9,896 bases of DNA from an uncultured Bacteroidales bacterium (lineage in GTDB: Bacteria; Bacteroidota; Bacteroidia; Bacteroidales; Paludibacteraceae): NCBI GenBank assembly GCA_934716995.1, contig CAKUYO010000058.1:1-9896 (forward strand). The letters run 5' to 3'. Made by a program: the position numbers and the translations under genes. How positions within the stretch are numbered: position 1 is the first letter of the stretch; each line of letters begins with the position of its first letter. Below the pieces are notes generated by a model, which had not been told where the DNA came from, made no database searches, and was given only the letters and a program-made list of their open reading frames with translations. Shown piece by piece: positions 1 through 6,108 of the stretch.

Positions 1-167
1 CAAGAAGGAACTAATTGTATCTATACGACCCATTACAATATGACCGATATTTTTGCACTTCCAAGTTGAACTTGCCCCCTACCCCTGCCAATGTTCCATT
101 CTGCTTTTGCTCTCGGCAATGATGAAAATTTTAACAAAAAGGATGTTCAGCCAAGGACTACAGGAGG
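1..167. other. Unassigned sequence downstream of the TonB receptor
   Basis: I see no convincing gene here. On the minus strand the receptor stop is followed by stop-rich sequence. From about position 55 down to position 1 one minus frame is open to the window edge (it contains the peptide GHIVMGRIDTISSF), but it is too short to judge. A small palindrome, CAAGTT-G-AACTTG, lies at 62-74; it lacks a T-run and is a poor terminator. A gene or mobile-element fragment could begin at the left edge, but the visible bases do not decide this. Confidence 0.3.
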
Positions 168-2039
168 CTAAAAGCGGATATCAATACCTCCGACAGCGGT
201 GGCAAGGGGCATGGGATAGCCGGCATTGATTTCGTAGCGTTGGGCAAGGAGGTTCTCGCCACGCACCCAAAGGCTCACGTATTTGCAGACCTGCACCTGC
301 CCGCGGAGGTTCCAAAGCACGAAATTCTGTTTCTGCACGGGCGAGGTGGAAGTGTACAAGCCATTGATATACTGCACACCAGTGGAGACAGACCAACGCT
401 TGTCGCGATAGAGCACACCTACATAGAGTTTGTGTTCGGGAGCGGCGACAACAGGCACTTTCATATAAAGGTAACTGTAGTTGGCATCCACCGACCACGT
501 CCCGTTGATACGCCACGCCACCTGCGCCTCGGCACCCGCATTGTCTATCTTGCCCGAGTTCTGATTGAGCATACCCGCACCATCGGGATTGGGCAACGTG
601 AGAATGATGTTCTTGCCATCGATATAAAACGCATTGAGGGAATAGGTCAGACGCCCGTCAAGCAACCGCTCGGAAAGCGAAAGTTCGTAACTCCACAGAC
701 TCTCGGGGCGCAGGTCGGGGTTCTGCGGCGGGAAGAGATACATCTCTTTGAGTGTCGGGTTGCGATAGCCCTTGTTAGCAGAGAGTTTGAGTTCGATAGA
801 GTATGGCAGATGTACCGCCACGCCTGCCTGCGGCACCCAAGCCAATCCGGTAAGCGTATGATAATCCACACGTACACCCGCATTGAGCGTTACCCAAGAC
901 GTGATATGCTGACGAAAATCGAGATAACCAGCCACCTCATGTACGGTGCGACTGATGAGCGTGTCGGCTTGTCCGTTGCGGTCGCCCTCAACAAACACAT
1001 TGCGGGCACGACCACCGAAAGCGAAATAATCCAGTCCGACCGTCAAGCGGTTGCCGCGGAACATCCGGACACTCTGATAGGCAGAAACGCCCGCCATATA
1101 ATCGTGAGAATCAAAACGATACGCCTTTGGTGCAGCCCCCGCGGCATAACCGTCGTTGATGTAGTGGTGTCCGAAATTATAGAAACCGCTGATACTGCCC
1201 GATGTACGGTTGTAGGTATTGCTCACCGAGAGGGAGGTCATACCGCGCGTAATATGCTGGTCGGCGTCCTCCAACGGCTGCGACACCGTTCCAGGTTGCG
1301 AGGCATTGAAGTGTGTAACATTGACATCGGCGTTGATATTCCACTGCGGGGAGATGTCGTAACCGAGTTTGGCATAACCGCCGTATTGCTCAAACTGCAT
1401 ATTCTCGCGGTGTCCGTCGGTGCGGTTGTACGAAGCACTGACCACTGAGGTTATTCCTTTCATATACAGGCGGTTGTTTACTTCAGTCTCCACCGTATTG
1501 TATGCGCCATAGCCGGCATGTACCTGCGTTTGTACGCCCTCTTGCGGGCGGCGGGTAACGATATTGACGACACCTCCCATGGCATTGGAACCGTACAGGA
1601 CAGAAGCCGGTCCGCGCAGCACTTCCACGCGTTCCGCCATCAACGACTGGTAGGAGTCGGCAATCGGGTGCCCCATCAACCCCATATACTGCGGATGCCC
1701 GTCAATAAGCACCATCATCTGCCCCGTGCTGCCGCTCAGTCCGCGCAGAGAGATGGCACCCGATGCACCGCCCGACACGCCATAACCCATCACACCGCGC
1801 GCCGTGGCAAACAATCCCGGCACCTGCTCGGTAAGGATAGGCAGCAATGACGGTTGCTGCGTCTGTCCGATAGTTGTGCGGTCAATCACGGAGACGGTCT
1901 GCGAGAGATGGCGCACGTCGGTTTGGCTGCGCACGCCGGTAACCACCACTTCGGGGATAGAATCTGTGCGGGTTGTCTCGACAGCAAAAATGGGTGCAAT
2001 GGCACCGAACAACAGAAACAAGGTTGTTTTTATACTCAT
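168..2039 (-). CDS. TonB-dependent outer-membrane receptor
   Basis: A 623-residue outer-membrane receptor that would import a scarce ligand (siderophore, haem, cobalamin or similar) using TonB/ExbBD energy. Seen in the sequence: a signal peptide at about 1-19 (MSIKTT then a hydrophobic run ending PIFA), a TonB-box-like EVVVTGV at 30-36, and a plug domain at about 45-165 with ISLRG, VLIDG and RVEVLRGPASVLYGSNAMGG followed by VNIVTRRP. The rest alternates like a 22-strand barrel and ends in the terminal Phe of GGIDIRF. Length fits the BtuB/CirA/FepA class; it lacks the N-terminal carboxypeptidase-like domain of SusC proteins, and no SusD-like gene adjoins. The start is set at 2039 because the promoter at 2071-2102 lies inside any longer reading from 2081; ATG at 2045 is equally possible. 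It is transcribed alone, divergently from the permease operon. The ligand cannot be told from sequence. Confidence 0.93.
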   Translation of the reverse strand: MSIKTTLFLLFGAIAPIFAVETTRTDSIPEVVVTGVRSQTDVRHLSQTVSVIDRTTIGQTQQPSLLPILTEQVPGLFATARGVMGYGVSGGASGAISLRGLSGSTGQMMVLIDGHPQYMGLMGHPIADSYQSLMAERVEVLRGPASVLYGSNAMGGVVNIVTRRPQEGVQTQVHAGYGAYNTVETEVNNRLYMKGITSVVSASYNRTDGHRENMQFEQYGGYAKLGYDISPQWNINADVNVTHFNASQPGTVSQPLEDADQHITRGMTSLSVSNTYNRTSGSISGFYNFGHHYINDGYAAGAAPKAYRFDSHDYMAGVSAYQSVRMFRGNRLTVGLDYFAFGGRARNVFVEGDRNGQADTLISRTVHEVAGYLDFRQHITSWVTLNAGVRVDYHTLTGLAWVPQAGVAVHLPYSIELKLSANKGYRNPTLKEMYLFPPQNPDLRPESLWSYELSLSERLLDGRLTYSLNAFYIDGKNIILTLPNPDGAGMLNQNSGKIDNAGAEAQVAWRINGTWSVDANYSYLYMKVPVVAAPEHKLYVGVLYRDKRWSVSTGVQYINGLYTSTSPVQKQNFVLWNLRGQVQVCKYVSLWVRGENLLAQRYEINAGYPMPLATAVGGIDIRF

Positions 2040-2070
2040 ATGCATAAATGGGATTGTTGCTAATGCGGTG

Positions 2071-2102
2071 CAAAGATACAATAAAAATATATTCCACCCA
2101 AA
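2071..2102 (-). promoter_or_regulatory. Bacteroidales sigma-ABfr-type promoter of the TonB receptor
   Basis: Read on the minus strand: TTTG (2102-2099), a 20-nt spacer, then TATCTTTG (2078-2071), matching TTTG-N19/21-TAnnTTTG. Transcription would begin around 2064-2067, giving a leader of about 20-28 nt before the ATG at 2045 or 2039. The box lies downstream of the ATG at 2081, so that ATG is not the start. Confidence 0.8.
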
Positions 2103-2233
2103 ACAAGCAGAGCATATACGTAAAACAGGTATGCCTTTCTGTAATCGAGGTTATGGATAACATGATTTGTTTATCTGATAAAAGATGCATACATTGCATA
2201 AATAAGTGCATAAAAACCATTATAAAAACCTAT

Positions 2234-2266
2234 TCTTTCTACGTCCTTTCTACGTCTTTTCTACGT
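2234..2266. repeat. Three tandem 11-bp units (YYTTTCTACGT)
   Basis: Units at 2234-2244, 2245-2255 and 2256-2266 read TCTTTCTACGT, CCTTTCTACGT and CTTTTCTACGT. They are contiguous, and the 11-bp period places each on the same helical face. The last unit runs into the palindrome at 2264-2279. The array is about 100 bp upstream of the permease promoter and about 130 bp upstream of the receptor promoter. Confidence 0.75.
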
Positions 2267-2279
2267 AATCGGTATTACG
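2264..2279. promoter_or_regulatory. Inverted repeat CGTAAT-CGGT-ATTACG, possible operator
   Basis: A perfect 6-bp-arm inverted repeat with a 4-nt spacer overlaps the last unit of the 11-bp array. There is no T-run on either side, so it is more likely an operator or a by-product of the repeat than a terminator. Confidence 0.35.
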
Positions 2280-2363
2280 ACACAAAGGGATGCATATTCA
2301 TTGCATATTTCGTATATTGTATGATAGGACAGGACTATTTGGGATGCAGAAAACAGATATAGG

Positions 2364-2394
2364 TTGTGTATGTGATTTTTTTATTGTAACTTTG
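2364..2394 (+). promoter_or_regulatory. Promoter of the permease-ispE-fmt-HD operon
   Basis: TTG at 2364-2366, a 20-nt spacer, then TAACTTTG at 2387-2394, matching the Bacteroidota -33/-7 pattern. Transcription would begin around 2398-2402, leaving a leader of about 37 nt. AAAGGAG at 2416-2422 precedes the ATG at 2438 by 15 nt, longer than the usual spacing for a ribosome-binding site. Confidence 0.8.
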
Positions 2395-2437
2395 CAGCAA
2401 AATTAAACATATAAAAAAGGAGTCAGCATCAAATTAT

Positions 2438-3295
2438 ATGGACAATACAACAGAACAGTGGACTACTGTCATCAAGCCGAAAGACAAATTATTAAGCGTT
2501 GATTTTAAGGAGATTTGGCGATACAGAGACTTGATGATGCTCTTTGTAAAGCGCAATATCATCACCCAATACAAGCAAACCATATTAGGTCCGCTCTGGT
2601 ACCTGATACAACCATTGATGACCACTGTGATGTATATGGTGGTGTTTGGCGGAATTGCCAAAATATCAACGGACGGATTGCCGCAACCGTTGTTCTATTT
2701 GGCGGGTATCAGTTTTTGGCAGTATTTCTCGGATTGCCTGACCAAGACCAGCAATACATTTGTCAATAACGCCGGCATTTTCGGTAAAGTCTATTTCCCG
2801 CGTCTGATTACCCCGCTGAGCGATGTAATCAGCAATCTGGTACGTTTCGGCATACAATTCGGGTTGTTTCTGTGCGTGTATGCATACTATATGATTTTCA
2901 CGGACGCACCTATTCACACCAACTGGTATGCTTTGCTGATTCCTGTCCTGATAATGATGCTGGCAGGGCTGGCATTGGGTTTCGGTATTCTTTTCTCGAG
3001 TATGACTACCAAGTACCGCGATTTGCAGTTGCTGCTCAGTTTTTTTGTCAGCCTGTGGATGTACGCAACGCCTGTTATCTACCCTCTTTCCACTATCACC
3101 AACCCGAAACTGCTGCTGGTGATGCAACTAAACCCGCTGACCGGTATTGTGGAGTTTTTCAAATACGGAATGCTGGGTGTAGGTTGCCACGAATGGTGGA
3201 TGCTGGGGTACAGTTTCTGTTTTATGGTAGTGTTGCTCACCATAGGAATCGTGGTATTCAACAAAGTGCAACGGTCGTTTATGGACACAGTGTAA
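2438..3295 (+). CDS. ABC-2 type transporter permease, polysaccharide export family
   Basis: A 285-residue inner-membrane protein of the Wzm/TagG/KpsM-like ABC-2 family, which moves lipid-linked O-antigen, teichoic acid or capsule chains across the membrane with a separate ATPase. An amphipathic N-terminus of about 30 residues leads to the family start LMMLFVKRNIITQYKQTILGPLWYLIQP (split over 32-59), then about six membrane segments (55-75, 86-100, 133-152, 165-187, 198-216, 256-274). Typical family motifs are YRDLQLLLSFFVSLWMYATP near 193-212 and NPLTGIVEFFKYGML near 232-246. It is the first gene of the operon; ispE starts 17 nt after its stop. Oddly, no ATP-binding partner gene follows or precedes it, so the partner must lie elsewhere. 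The exported polymer is unknown. ATG is supported by the upstream promoter and AAAGGAG. Confidence 0.9.
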   Translation: MDNTTEQWTTVIKPKDKLLSVDFKEIWRYRDLMMLFVKRNIITQYKQTILGPLWYLIQPLMTTVMYMVVFGGIAKISTDGLPQPLFYLAGISFWQYFSDCLTKTSNTFVNNAGIFGKVYFPRLITPLSDVISNLVRFGIQFGLFLCVYAYYMIFTDAPIHTNWYALLIPVLIMMLAGLALGFGILFSSMTTKYRDLQLLLSFFVSLWMYATPVIYPLSTITNPKLLLVMQLNPLTGIVEFFKYGMLGVGCHEWWMLGYSFCFMVVLLTIGIVVFNKVQRSFMDTV

Positions 3296-3312
3296 GCAAT
3301 GCGTAATGAATT

Positions 3313-4128
3313 ATGTTGTTGTATCCTAATTGCAAAATAAATATAGGATTGCGCGTAGTGGGTAAGCGCAAGGACGGGTATCATAACTTGGAGACCCTGT
3401 TCTACCCTGTTTATGCGCTGCACGACGAATTGGAGATACATCCTGCAAATGTGTTTTCCTTTGTGCAAGAGGGCATTGCCGTAGATTGCCCGCCGGAAAA
3501 GAACCTGATAGTGCGTTGCTACCGGCAAATGCAGGAACACTATCCGCAGATAGGGAATGTTGCTATTCGTTTCCGCAAGAACATACCATTCGGCGCAGGA
3601 CTTGGCGGCGGAAGCAGCGATGCTGCCCATATGGCGTTGGCAATCAACGAGTTGTATCAGTTAGGACTGAGCAAAGCGGCGCTGGCAGAAGAAGTACGCA
3701 CACTCGGGGCGGATTGCCCGTTTTTCATATACAACACCCCTTGTTACGCCGAAGGTATAGGTGATGAATTAACGGAGACGGATTTTTCGCTGCGAGGTAT
3801 GCGACTGGTACTATACAAGCCCGATTGCGGGGTATCCACACGCGAAGCATACGCAGGTATCACACTACACCCGGAACACGCAGGCGAGATACGACAGGCA
3901 TTGCTTTCCGGCAAACCGATAGAGGATATACGTGATGTGCTGGTGAATGACTTTGAACAAACCATTTTTCCACTTCATCCCGAGATTGCCCGTCTGAAAA
4001 AACAACTATCGGATGCAGGAGCCGTTTACGCATCCATGTCCGGTTCGGGTTCTACCGTATTCGGAATTTTTGATGCCGGCAAAGCGGTGGATATTCCTGT
4101 TAATCCTTTGACAGATACGATATTATGA
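3313..4128 (+). CDS. ispE: 4-diphosphocytidyl-2-C-methyl-D-erythritol kinase
   Basis: A cytoplasmic GHMP kinase (271 residues) that phosphorylates CDP-methylerythritol with ATP in the non-mevalonate (MEP) pathway to isoprenoid precursors. Seen: the N-terminal PNCKINIGLRVVGKRKDGYHNLE, with Lys8 matching the catalytic lysine of E. coli IspE (Lys10); the ATP-binding glycine-rich loop PFGAGLGGGSSDAA at 92-105; LGADCPFF at 131-138 with the catalytic Asp134; and the C-terminal GHMP loop SMSGSGSTVFG at 241-251. All key residues are present and length is normal. The start ATG lies 17 nt after the permease stop, and its stop overlaps the fmt start by 4 nt (ATGA), indicating coupled translation. It is expected to be essential in an organism that uses the MEP route. 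Confidence 0.96.
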   Translation: MLLYPNCKINIGLRVVGKRKDGYHNLETLFYPVYALHDELEIHPANVFSFVQEGIAVDCPPEKNLIVRCYRQMQEHYPQIGNVAIRFRKNIPFGAGLGGGSSDAAHMALAINELYQLGLSKAALAEEVRTLGADCPFFIYNTPCYAEGIGDELTETDFSLRGMRLVLYKPDCGVSTREAYAGITLHPEHAGEIRQALLSGKPIEDIRDVLVNDFEQTIFPLHPEIARLKKQLSDAGAVYASMSGSGSTVFGIFDAGKAVDIPVNPLTDTIL

Positions 4129-5042
4129 CAAAAGAAGATTTACGCATTATCTATATGGGTACGCCCGAGTTTGCCGTGGAAAGTCTGCGGGCATTGGTGG
4201 AGGGCGGCTACAATGTAGTGGCTGTGGTTACCATGCCCGACAAACCGGCAGGACGGGGACACCAGATCCGGTACTCCGCCGTAAAACAATATGCCTTGGA
4301 GGCAGGCTTGCCCATTCTGCAACCAGAGAAACTGAAAGACCCCGTATTTTTAGAGCAACTAAAATCCTATCACGCAGATTTGCAAATAGTGGTTGCATTC
4401 CGTATGCTTCCGGAGGCGGTATGGGCAATGCCGCGCCTGGGGACATTCAACCTGCATGCAGCTCTGCTGCCCCAATACCGCGGAGCAGCCCCGCTGAACT
4501 GGGCGGTTATCAACGGCGACAAGGAGACCGGGGCAACCACTTTTATGCTCAAACACGAGATTGATACCGGCAACATCATTCTGCAGGAACGTATGCCGAT
4601 AGGTGAAGACGAGAACGTGGGCAGTGTACACGACCGACTTATGCTCATAGGCAAAGACTTGGTGCTGAAGACGGTGGATCTGATTATCGATTGCGAAAAC
4701 AGAGGTGTGGCTGTACCGACCATTCCGCAAACAGAAACGGGGGATCTGCGTCCCGCGCCGAAGATTTTCAAAGAAACGTGCGAGATTGACTTCGGCAAGA
4801 CAGCAAGAGAAATACACAATTTTGTACGCGGGTTGAGTCCCTACCCTGCCGCGTGGTGCAATCTGACTATTCACGGGAAGGAGTATGAGAATGTAAAGGT
4901 TTATCGTGTGGAGCCATGTGCCGCCCCAAGCGACAAAGATATTGCCGTCCCTTGCGCTGACGGCTATATACGTATATTGGAGTTACAACTGCCAGGGAAA
5001 AAACGTATGGACGCCCGTGCGCTACTGAACGGACTGAAATAA
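4125..5042 (+). CDS. fmt: Methionyl-tRNA formyltransferase
   Basis: A 305-residue cytoplasmic enzyme that transfers a formyl group from 10-formyltetrahydrofolate to Met-tRNA of initiation. The N-terminal domain (about 1-200) has the Rossmann start IIYMGTPEFAVESL at 8-21, a tRNA-contact loop region MPDKPAGRGHQI at 37-48, and the catalytic block FNLHAALLPQYRGAAPLNWA at 108-127, with Asn109 and His111; HEIDTGNI at 144-151 carries Asp147. These correspond to Asn108, His110 and Asp146 of the E. coli enzyme. The usual SLLP is ALLP here. A C-terminal OB-like domain begins near 208 with RPAPKIFKETCEIDF and includes HNFVRGLSPYPAAW at 231-244. Its ATG overlaps the ispE stop, and the HD gene follows 7 nt after its own stop. 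In many bacteria fmt pairs with def; no def is seen here. Confidence 0.97.
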   Translation: MTKEDLRIIYMGTPEFAVESLRALVEGGYNVVAVVTMPDKPAGRGHQIRYSAVKQYALEAGLPILQPEKLKDPVFLEQLKSYHADLQIVVAFRMLPEAVWAMPRLGTFNLHAALLPQYRGAAPLNWAVINGDKETGATTFMLKHEIDTGNIILQERMPIGEDENVGSVHDRLMLIGKDLVLKTVDLIIDCENRGVAVPTIPQTETGDLRPAPKIFKETCEIDFGKTAREIHNFVRGLSPYPAAWCNLTIHGKEYENVKVYRVEPCAAPSDKDIAVPCADGYIRILELQLPGKKRMDARALLNGLK

Positions 5043-5049
5043 AAAGACT

Positions 5050-5637
5050 ATGGTTGATTATCGTACGCTGATAGACAAATACTACGCCACCTCGCCGGAA
5101 CTGCAAAATATACTATTGGCGCATAGTATGCAAGTGCGCGACCGTGCTTTGCACATTGTGGACGCACATCCGGAATGGACGGCAAGCGGAGAAGTGGACA
5201 GAGATTTTGTAGAAGAGGCTGCTATGCTGCATGATATAGGTATCATCTATTGCAATGCACCGAAGATATTCTGCGTAGGCGCACACGCCTATATAGAGCA
5301 TGGGTATTTAGGGGCGGAACTGCTCCGCAAAGAGGGATTGCCCAAACATGCCTTGGTAGCAGAACGTCATACAGGAACGGGTATTACCATGGAGCAAGTA
5401 ATACGCGAACAATTACCTATTCCGGTTCGCGATTACTGCCCGGTATCGTTGGAAGAAAAGATAGTCTGCTATGCTGACAAGTTCTATTCAAAAGGTCATA
5501 TCGGAGAGACCGTGGATATAAAAAAAATACGCAAGCAGATATGGAAATACGGACACGATGCCATTGTCCGTTGGGACAATCTCGTTGCACTGATGGGCGA
5601 ACCCGAAGTGCAGAATACCCCCAATACCACAGAGTAG
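5050..5637 (+). CDS. HD-domain metal-dependent phosphohydrolase
   Basis: A 195-residue soluble protein of the HD superfamily, whose members hydrolyse phosphoester bonds of nucleotides or related substrates. Putative metal ligands in order: His25 (LLAHS), His61-Asp62 (AAMLHDIGI), His84 (YIEHGY), His107 (AERHTG) and Asp143 (CYADKFYS), with LEEKIVCYADK at 134-144 typical of the uncharacterised phosphohydrolase group. The pattern resembles small HD proteins such as the YedJ/YqeK-like groups, but the substrate is unknown. It begins 7 nt after the fmt stop, so it is cotranscribed and is the last gene of the operon; the terminator stem starts 19 nt after its stop. The last dozen residues (EVQNTPNTTE) look unstructured. 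ATG fits the family alignment from memory and leaves no long gap. Confidence 0.88.
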   Translation: MVDYRTLIDKYYATSPELQNILLAHSMQVRDRALHIVDAHPEWTASGEVDRDFVEEAAMLHDIGIIYCNAPKIFCVGAHAYIEHGYLGAELLRKEGLPKHALVAERHTGTGITMEQVIREQLPIPVRDYCPVSLEEKIVCYADKFYSKGHIGETVDIKKIRKQIWKYGHDAIVRWDNLVALMGEPEVQNTPNTTE

Positions 5638-5655
5638 CATAATGCTGCTAAAAAG

Positions 5656-5685
5656 ACAAAGCCCAACCGTTCGGTTGGGCTTTGT
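5656..5685 (+). terminator. Strong hairpin terminator of the ispE-fmt operon
   Basis: A perfect 13-bp stem (ACAAAGCCCAACC at 5656-5668 with its complement at 5673-5685) around a GTTC loop, followed by TGTTGTGT rather than a pure T-run. It lies 19 nt after the HD gene stop. The A-rich left flank (AAAAAGACAAAG) would also give a partial T-tract on the minus strand, so it may work in both directions. Confidence 0.85.
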
Positions 5686-5744
5686 TGTGTGCGGAAAGTG
5701 AGGGATTGGGACGCCACCTTGCCTGTGGCAATTCCCCCAACACC

Positions 5745-5816
5745 CTATCTGCTGCCAGAGGCATCCTTGGCAAGCAGAATACTCGGAAGAGTTGGTACTG
5801 CAAACAAACCGTTCAT
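5745..5816 (-). CDS. Possible 23-residue peptide inside the foldback element
   Basis: ATG at 5816-5814 opens 23 codons (MNGLFAVPTLPSILL... to SGSR) ending in TAG at 5747-5745. AAAAAGGAG lies about 10 nt upstream, one of the better ribosome-binding sites in the window, which is the main support. The peptide is moderately hydrophobic and has no recognised family. The ribosome-binding site touches the 3' strand of the long hairpin at 5829-5891, so folding of that RNA could hide it. It lies beyond the tRNA terminator in the same direction and has no visible promoter of its own. It may be chance. Confidence 0.25.
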   Translation of the reverse strand: MNGLFAVPTLPSILLAKDASGSR

Positions 5817-5828
5817 TTTATTCACTCC

Positions 5829-5891
5829 TTTTTGTCCCCGACAGTCTTCTTTTGTAAGCAAACTTACAACGCAGACTATCGGAGACAAAAA
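5829..5891 (-). ncRNA. Long wobble-compatible hairpin RNA candidate
   Basis: On the minus strand the 19-nt arms pair fully, with two G-U wobbles, whereas on the plus strand the same positions are A-C mismatches. Above a 3/4-nt internal loop lies a perfect 7-bp stem with a UUUG loop. That strand bias hints at selection for an RNA read in the minus direction, the direction of the tRNA transcript. It starts where the tRNA terminator's U-run ends, so it needs read-through or its own promoter, and none is seen. Confidence 0.35.
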
Positions 5892-5913
5892 AAGTAGAGA
5901 ATAATCTCTACTT
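5886..5913 (-). terminator. Rho-independent terminator of tRNA-Ser
   Basis: On the minus strand AAGTAGAGA-TTAT-TCTCTACTT (5913-5892, a perfect 9-bp stem) runs straight into a stretch of seven T (5892-5886). It begins 33 nt after the tRNA 3' end. The plus strand has TTCTTTGTTT after the stem, so it may also stop weak transcription arriving from the left. Confidence 0.8.
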
Positions 5914-5945
5914 CTTTGTTTGCAGTCTCACGAGTTTTCTGCTTG

Positions 5946-6034
5946 CGGAAAGTGAGGGATTCGAACCCCCGGTACGACATAATGCGTACACCACATTTCG
6001 AGTGTGGCTCTTTCGACCACTCAGACAACTTTCC
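5946..6034 (-). tRNA. tRNA-Ser (anticodon CGA)
   Basis: An 89-nt class II tRNA. The acceptor stem GGAAAGT/ACTTTCC (6034-6028 with 5953-5947) carries discriminator G at 5946. The anticodon stem CCACA/TGTGG encloses the loop CTCGAAA, giving anticodon CGA for the codon UCG. The long variable arm has a GTACG/CGTAC stem, the hallmark of tRNA-Ser, and the T arm is GGGGG-TTCGAAT-CCCTC. The next bases are CA, so the CCA end is not encoded and must be added by the CCA-adding enzyme. It has its own promoter at 6058-6088 and a terminator 33 nt downstream. Its 3' end is duplicated at 5690-5707. Confidence 0.95.
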
Positions 6035-6057
6035 GTATCTCTCATCGAAAGCGGGTG

Positions 6058-6088
6058 CAAAGGTACTGCTTTTTTCCGATTTGTGCAA
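6058..6088 (-). promoter_or_regulatory. Promoter of tRNA-Ser
   Basis: Minus strand: TTG (6088-6086), a 20-nt spacer, then TACCTTTG (6065-6058). Transcription would start near 6051-6054, about 18 nt before the mature tRNA 5' end. Its -33 element lies only about 20 nt past the acetyltransferase stop, so read-through from the upstream cluster could also feed the tRNA. Confidence 0.75.
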
Positions 6089-6108
6089 GCGTCTTTCGAT
6101 TTTTTCTG

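Larger units (their letters stand above)
2184..2307. repeat. Two copies of a paired GATGCATA / CATTGCATA motif
   Basis: GATGCATACATTGCATA at 2184-2200 recurs as GATGCATATTCATTGCATA at 2289-2307, the second copy having two extra bases between its halves. The copies are 105 bp apart and bracket the 11-bp tandem array. TGCAT is near-palindromic (ATGCAT), so each copy looks like a paired protein-binding site. The regulator is unknown. Confidence 0.5.
2046..2437. other. Divergent intergenic region between receptor and permease operon
   Basis: An AT-rich spacer of about 390 nt. It holds the two outward promoters at its ends. Between them are two copies of a paired TGCAT motif (2184-2200 and 2289-2307), three tandem 11-bp units (2234-2266) and a 6-bp-arm palindrome (2264-2279). 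Frames through it look non-coding, with Cys/Ile/Tyr-rich random composition. No tRNA, riboswitch or terminator was recognised. An operator region or an unannotated small RNA remains possible. Confidence 0.6.
5770..5946. repeat. 177-bp nested imperfect inverted repeat (foldback element)
   Basis: Three sets of arms are arranged symmetrically about position 5860. The outer arm GCAAGCAGAATACTCG (5770-5785) pairs with CGAGTTTTCTGCTTGC (5931-5946), 15 of 16. The middle arm ACTGCAAACAAA (5797-5808) pairs with TTTGTTTGCAGT (5915-5926), 12 of 12. The inner 19-nt arms at 5829-5847 and 5873-5891 match at 17 of 19, enclosing TTGTAAG-CAAA-CTTACAA (5852-5869). The right outer arm ends exactly at the tRNA discriminator position. 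A separate hairpin, the tRNA terminator at 5892-5913, interrupts the right arm. Size and shape suggest a MITE-like foldback element or a structured RNA; no transposase is present. Confidence 0.7.
5690..5961. repeat. 18-bp direct repeat of the tRNA-Ser 3' end, att-like
   Basis: TGCGGAAAGTGAGGGATT occurs at 5690-5707 and again at 5944-5961. The right copy is the 3' end of the serine tRNA gene (3' acceptor strand, discriminator and part of the T arm). The left copy lies 4 nt past the operon terminator. The bases after the left copy (GGGACGCC) match the T arm only weakly, about 5 of 9. Such a duplication is what an integrase leaves when it inserts at a tRNA 3' end, but a decayed tRNA copy would look alike. 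No integrase gene is present in the 236 bp between the copies. Confidence 0.6.

Noticed and set aside
240..1448. Long open frame on the plus strand (402 codons) antisense to the TonB receptor
   Set aside because: The peptide is His/Arg/Thr-rich with no domain logic, and the minus strand encodes an unmistakable receptor. It is a by-product of the receptor's codon composition.
168..2039. SusC-type glycan importer
   Set aside because: It is about 620 residues rather than about 1000, lacks the N-terminal extra domain, and has no SusD-like neighbour. It fits a siderophore/haem/cobalamin-type receptor better.
2155..2180. Possible Fur box upstream of the TonB receptor (GATAA ... TTATC)
   Set aside because: Only 5-bp arms with a 10-nt gap in AT-rich DNA, and more than 50 bp upstream of the -33 box. 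It does not fit the 19-bp Fur consensus well enough.
5682..5904. Two overlapping 71-codon plus-strand frames (starting within the tRNA-end repeat)
   Set aside because: The frames begin with translated tRNA sequence (RKVRD...), a common misannotation, and run through palindromic DNA. No family is recognised and no promoter lies after the terminator at 5656-5685.
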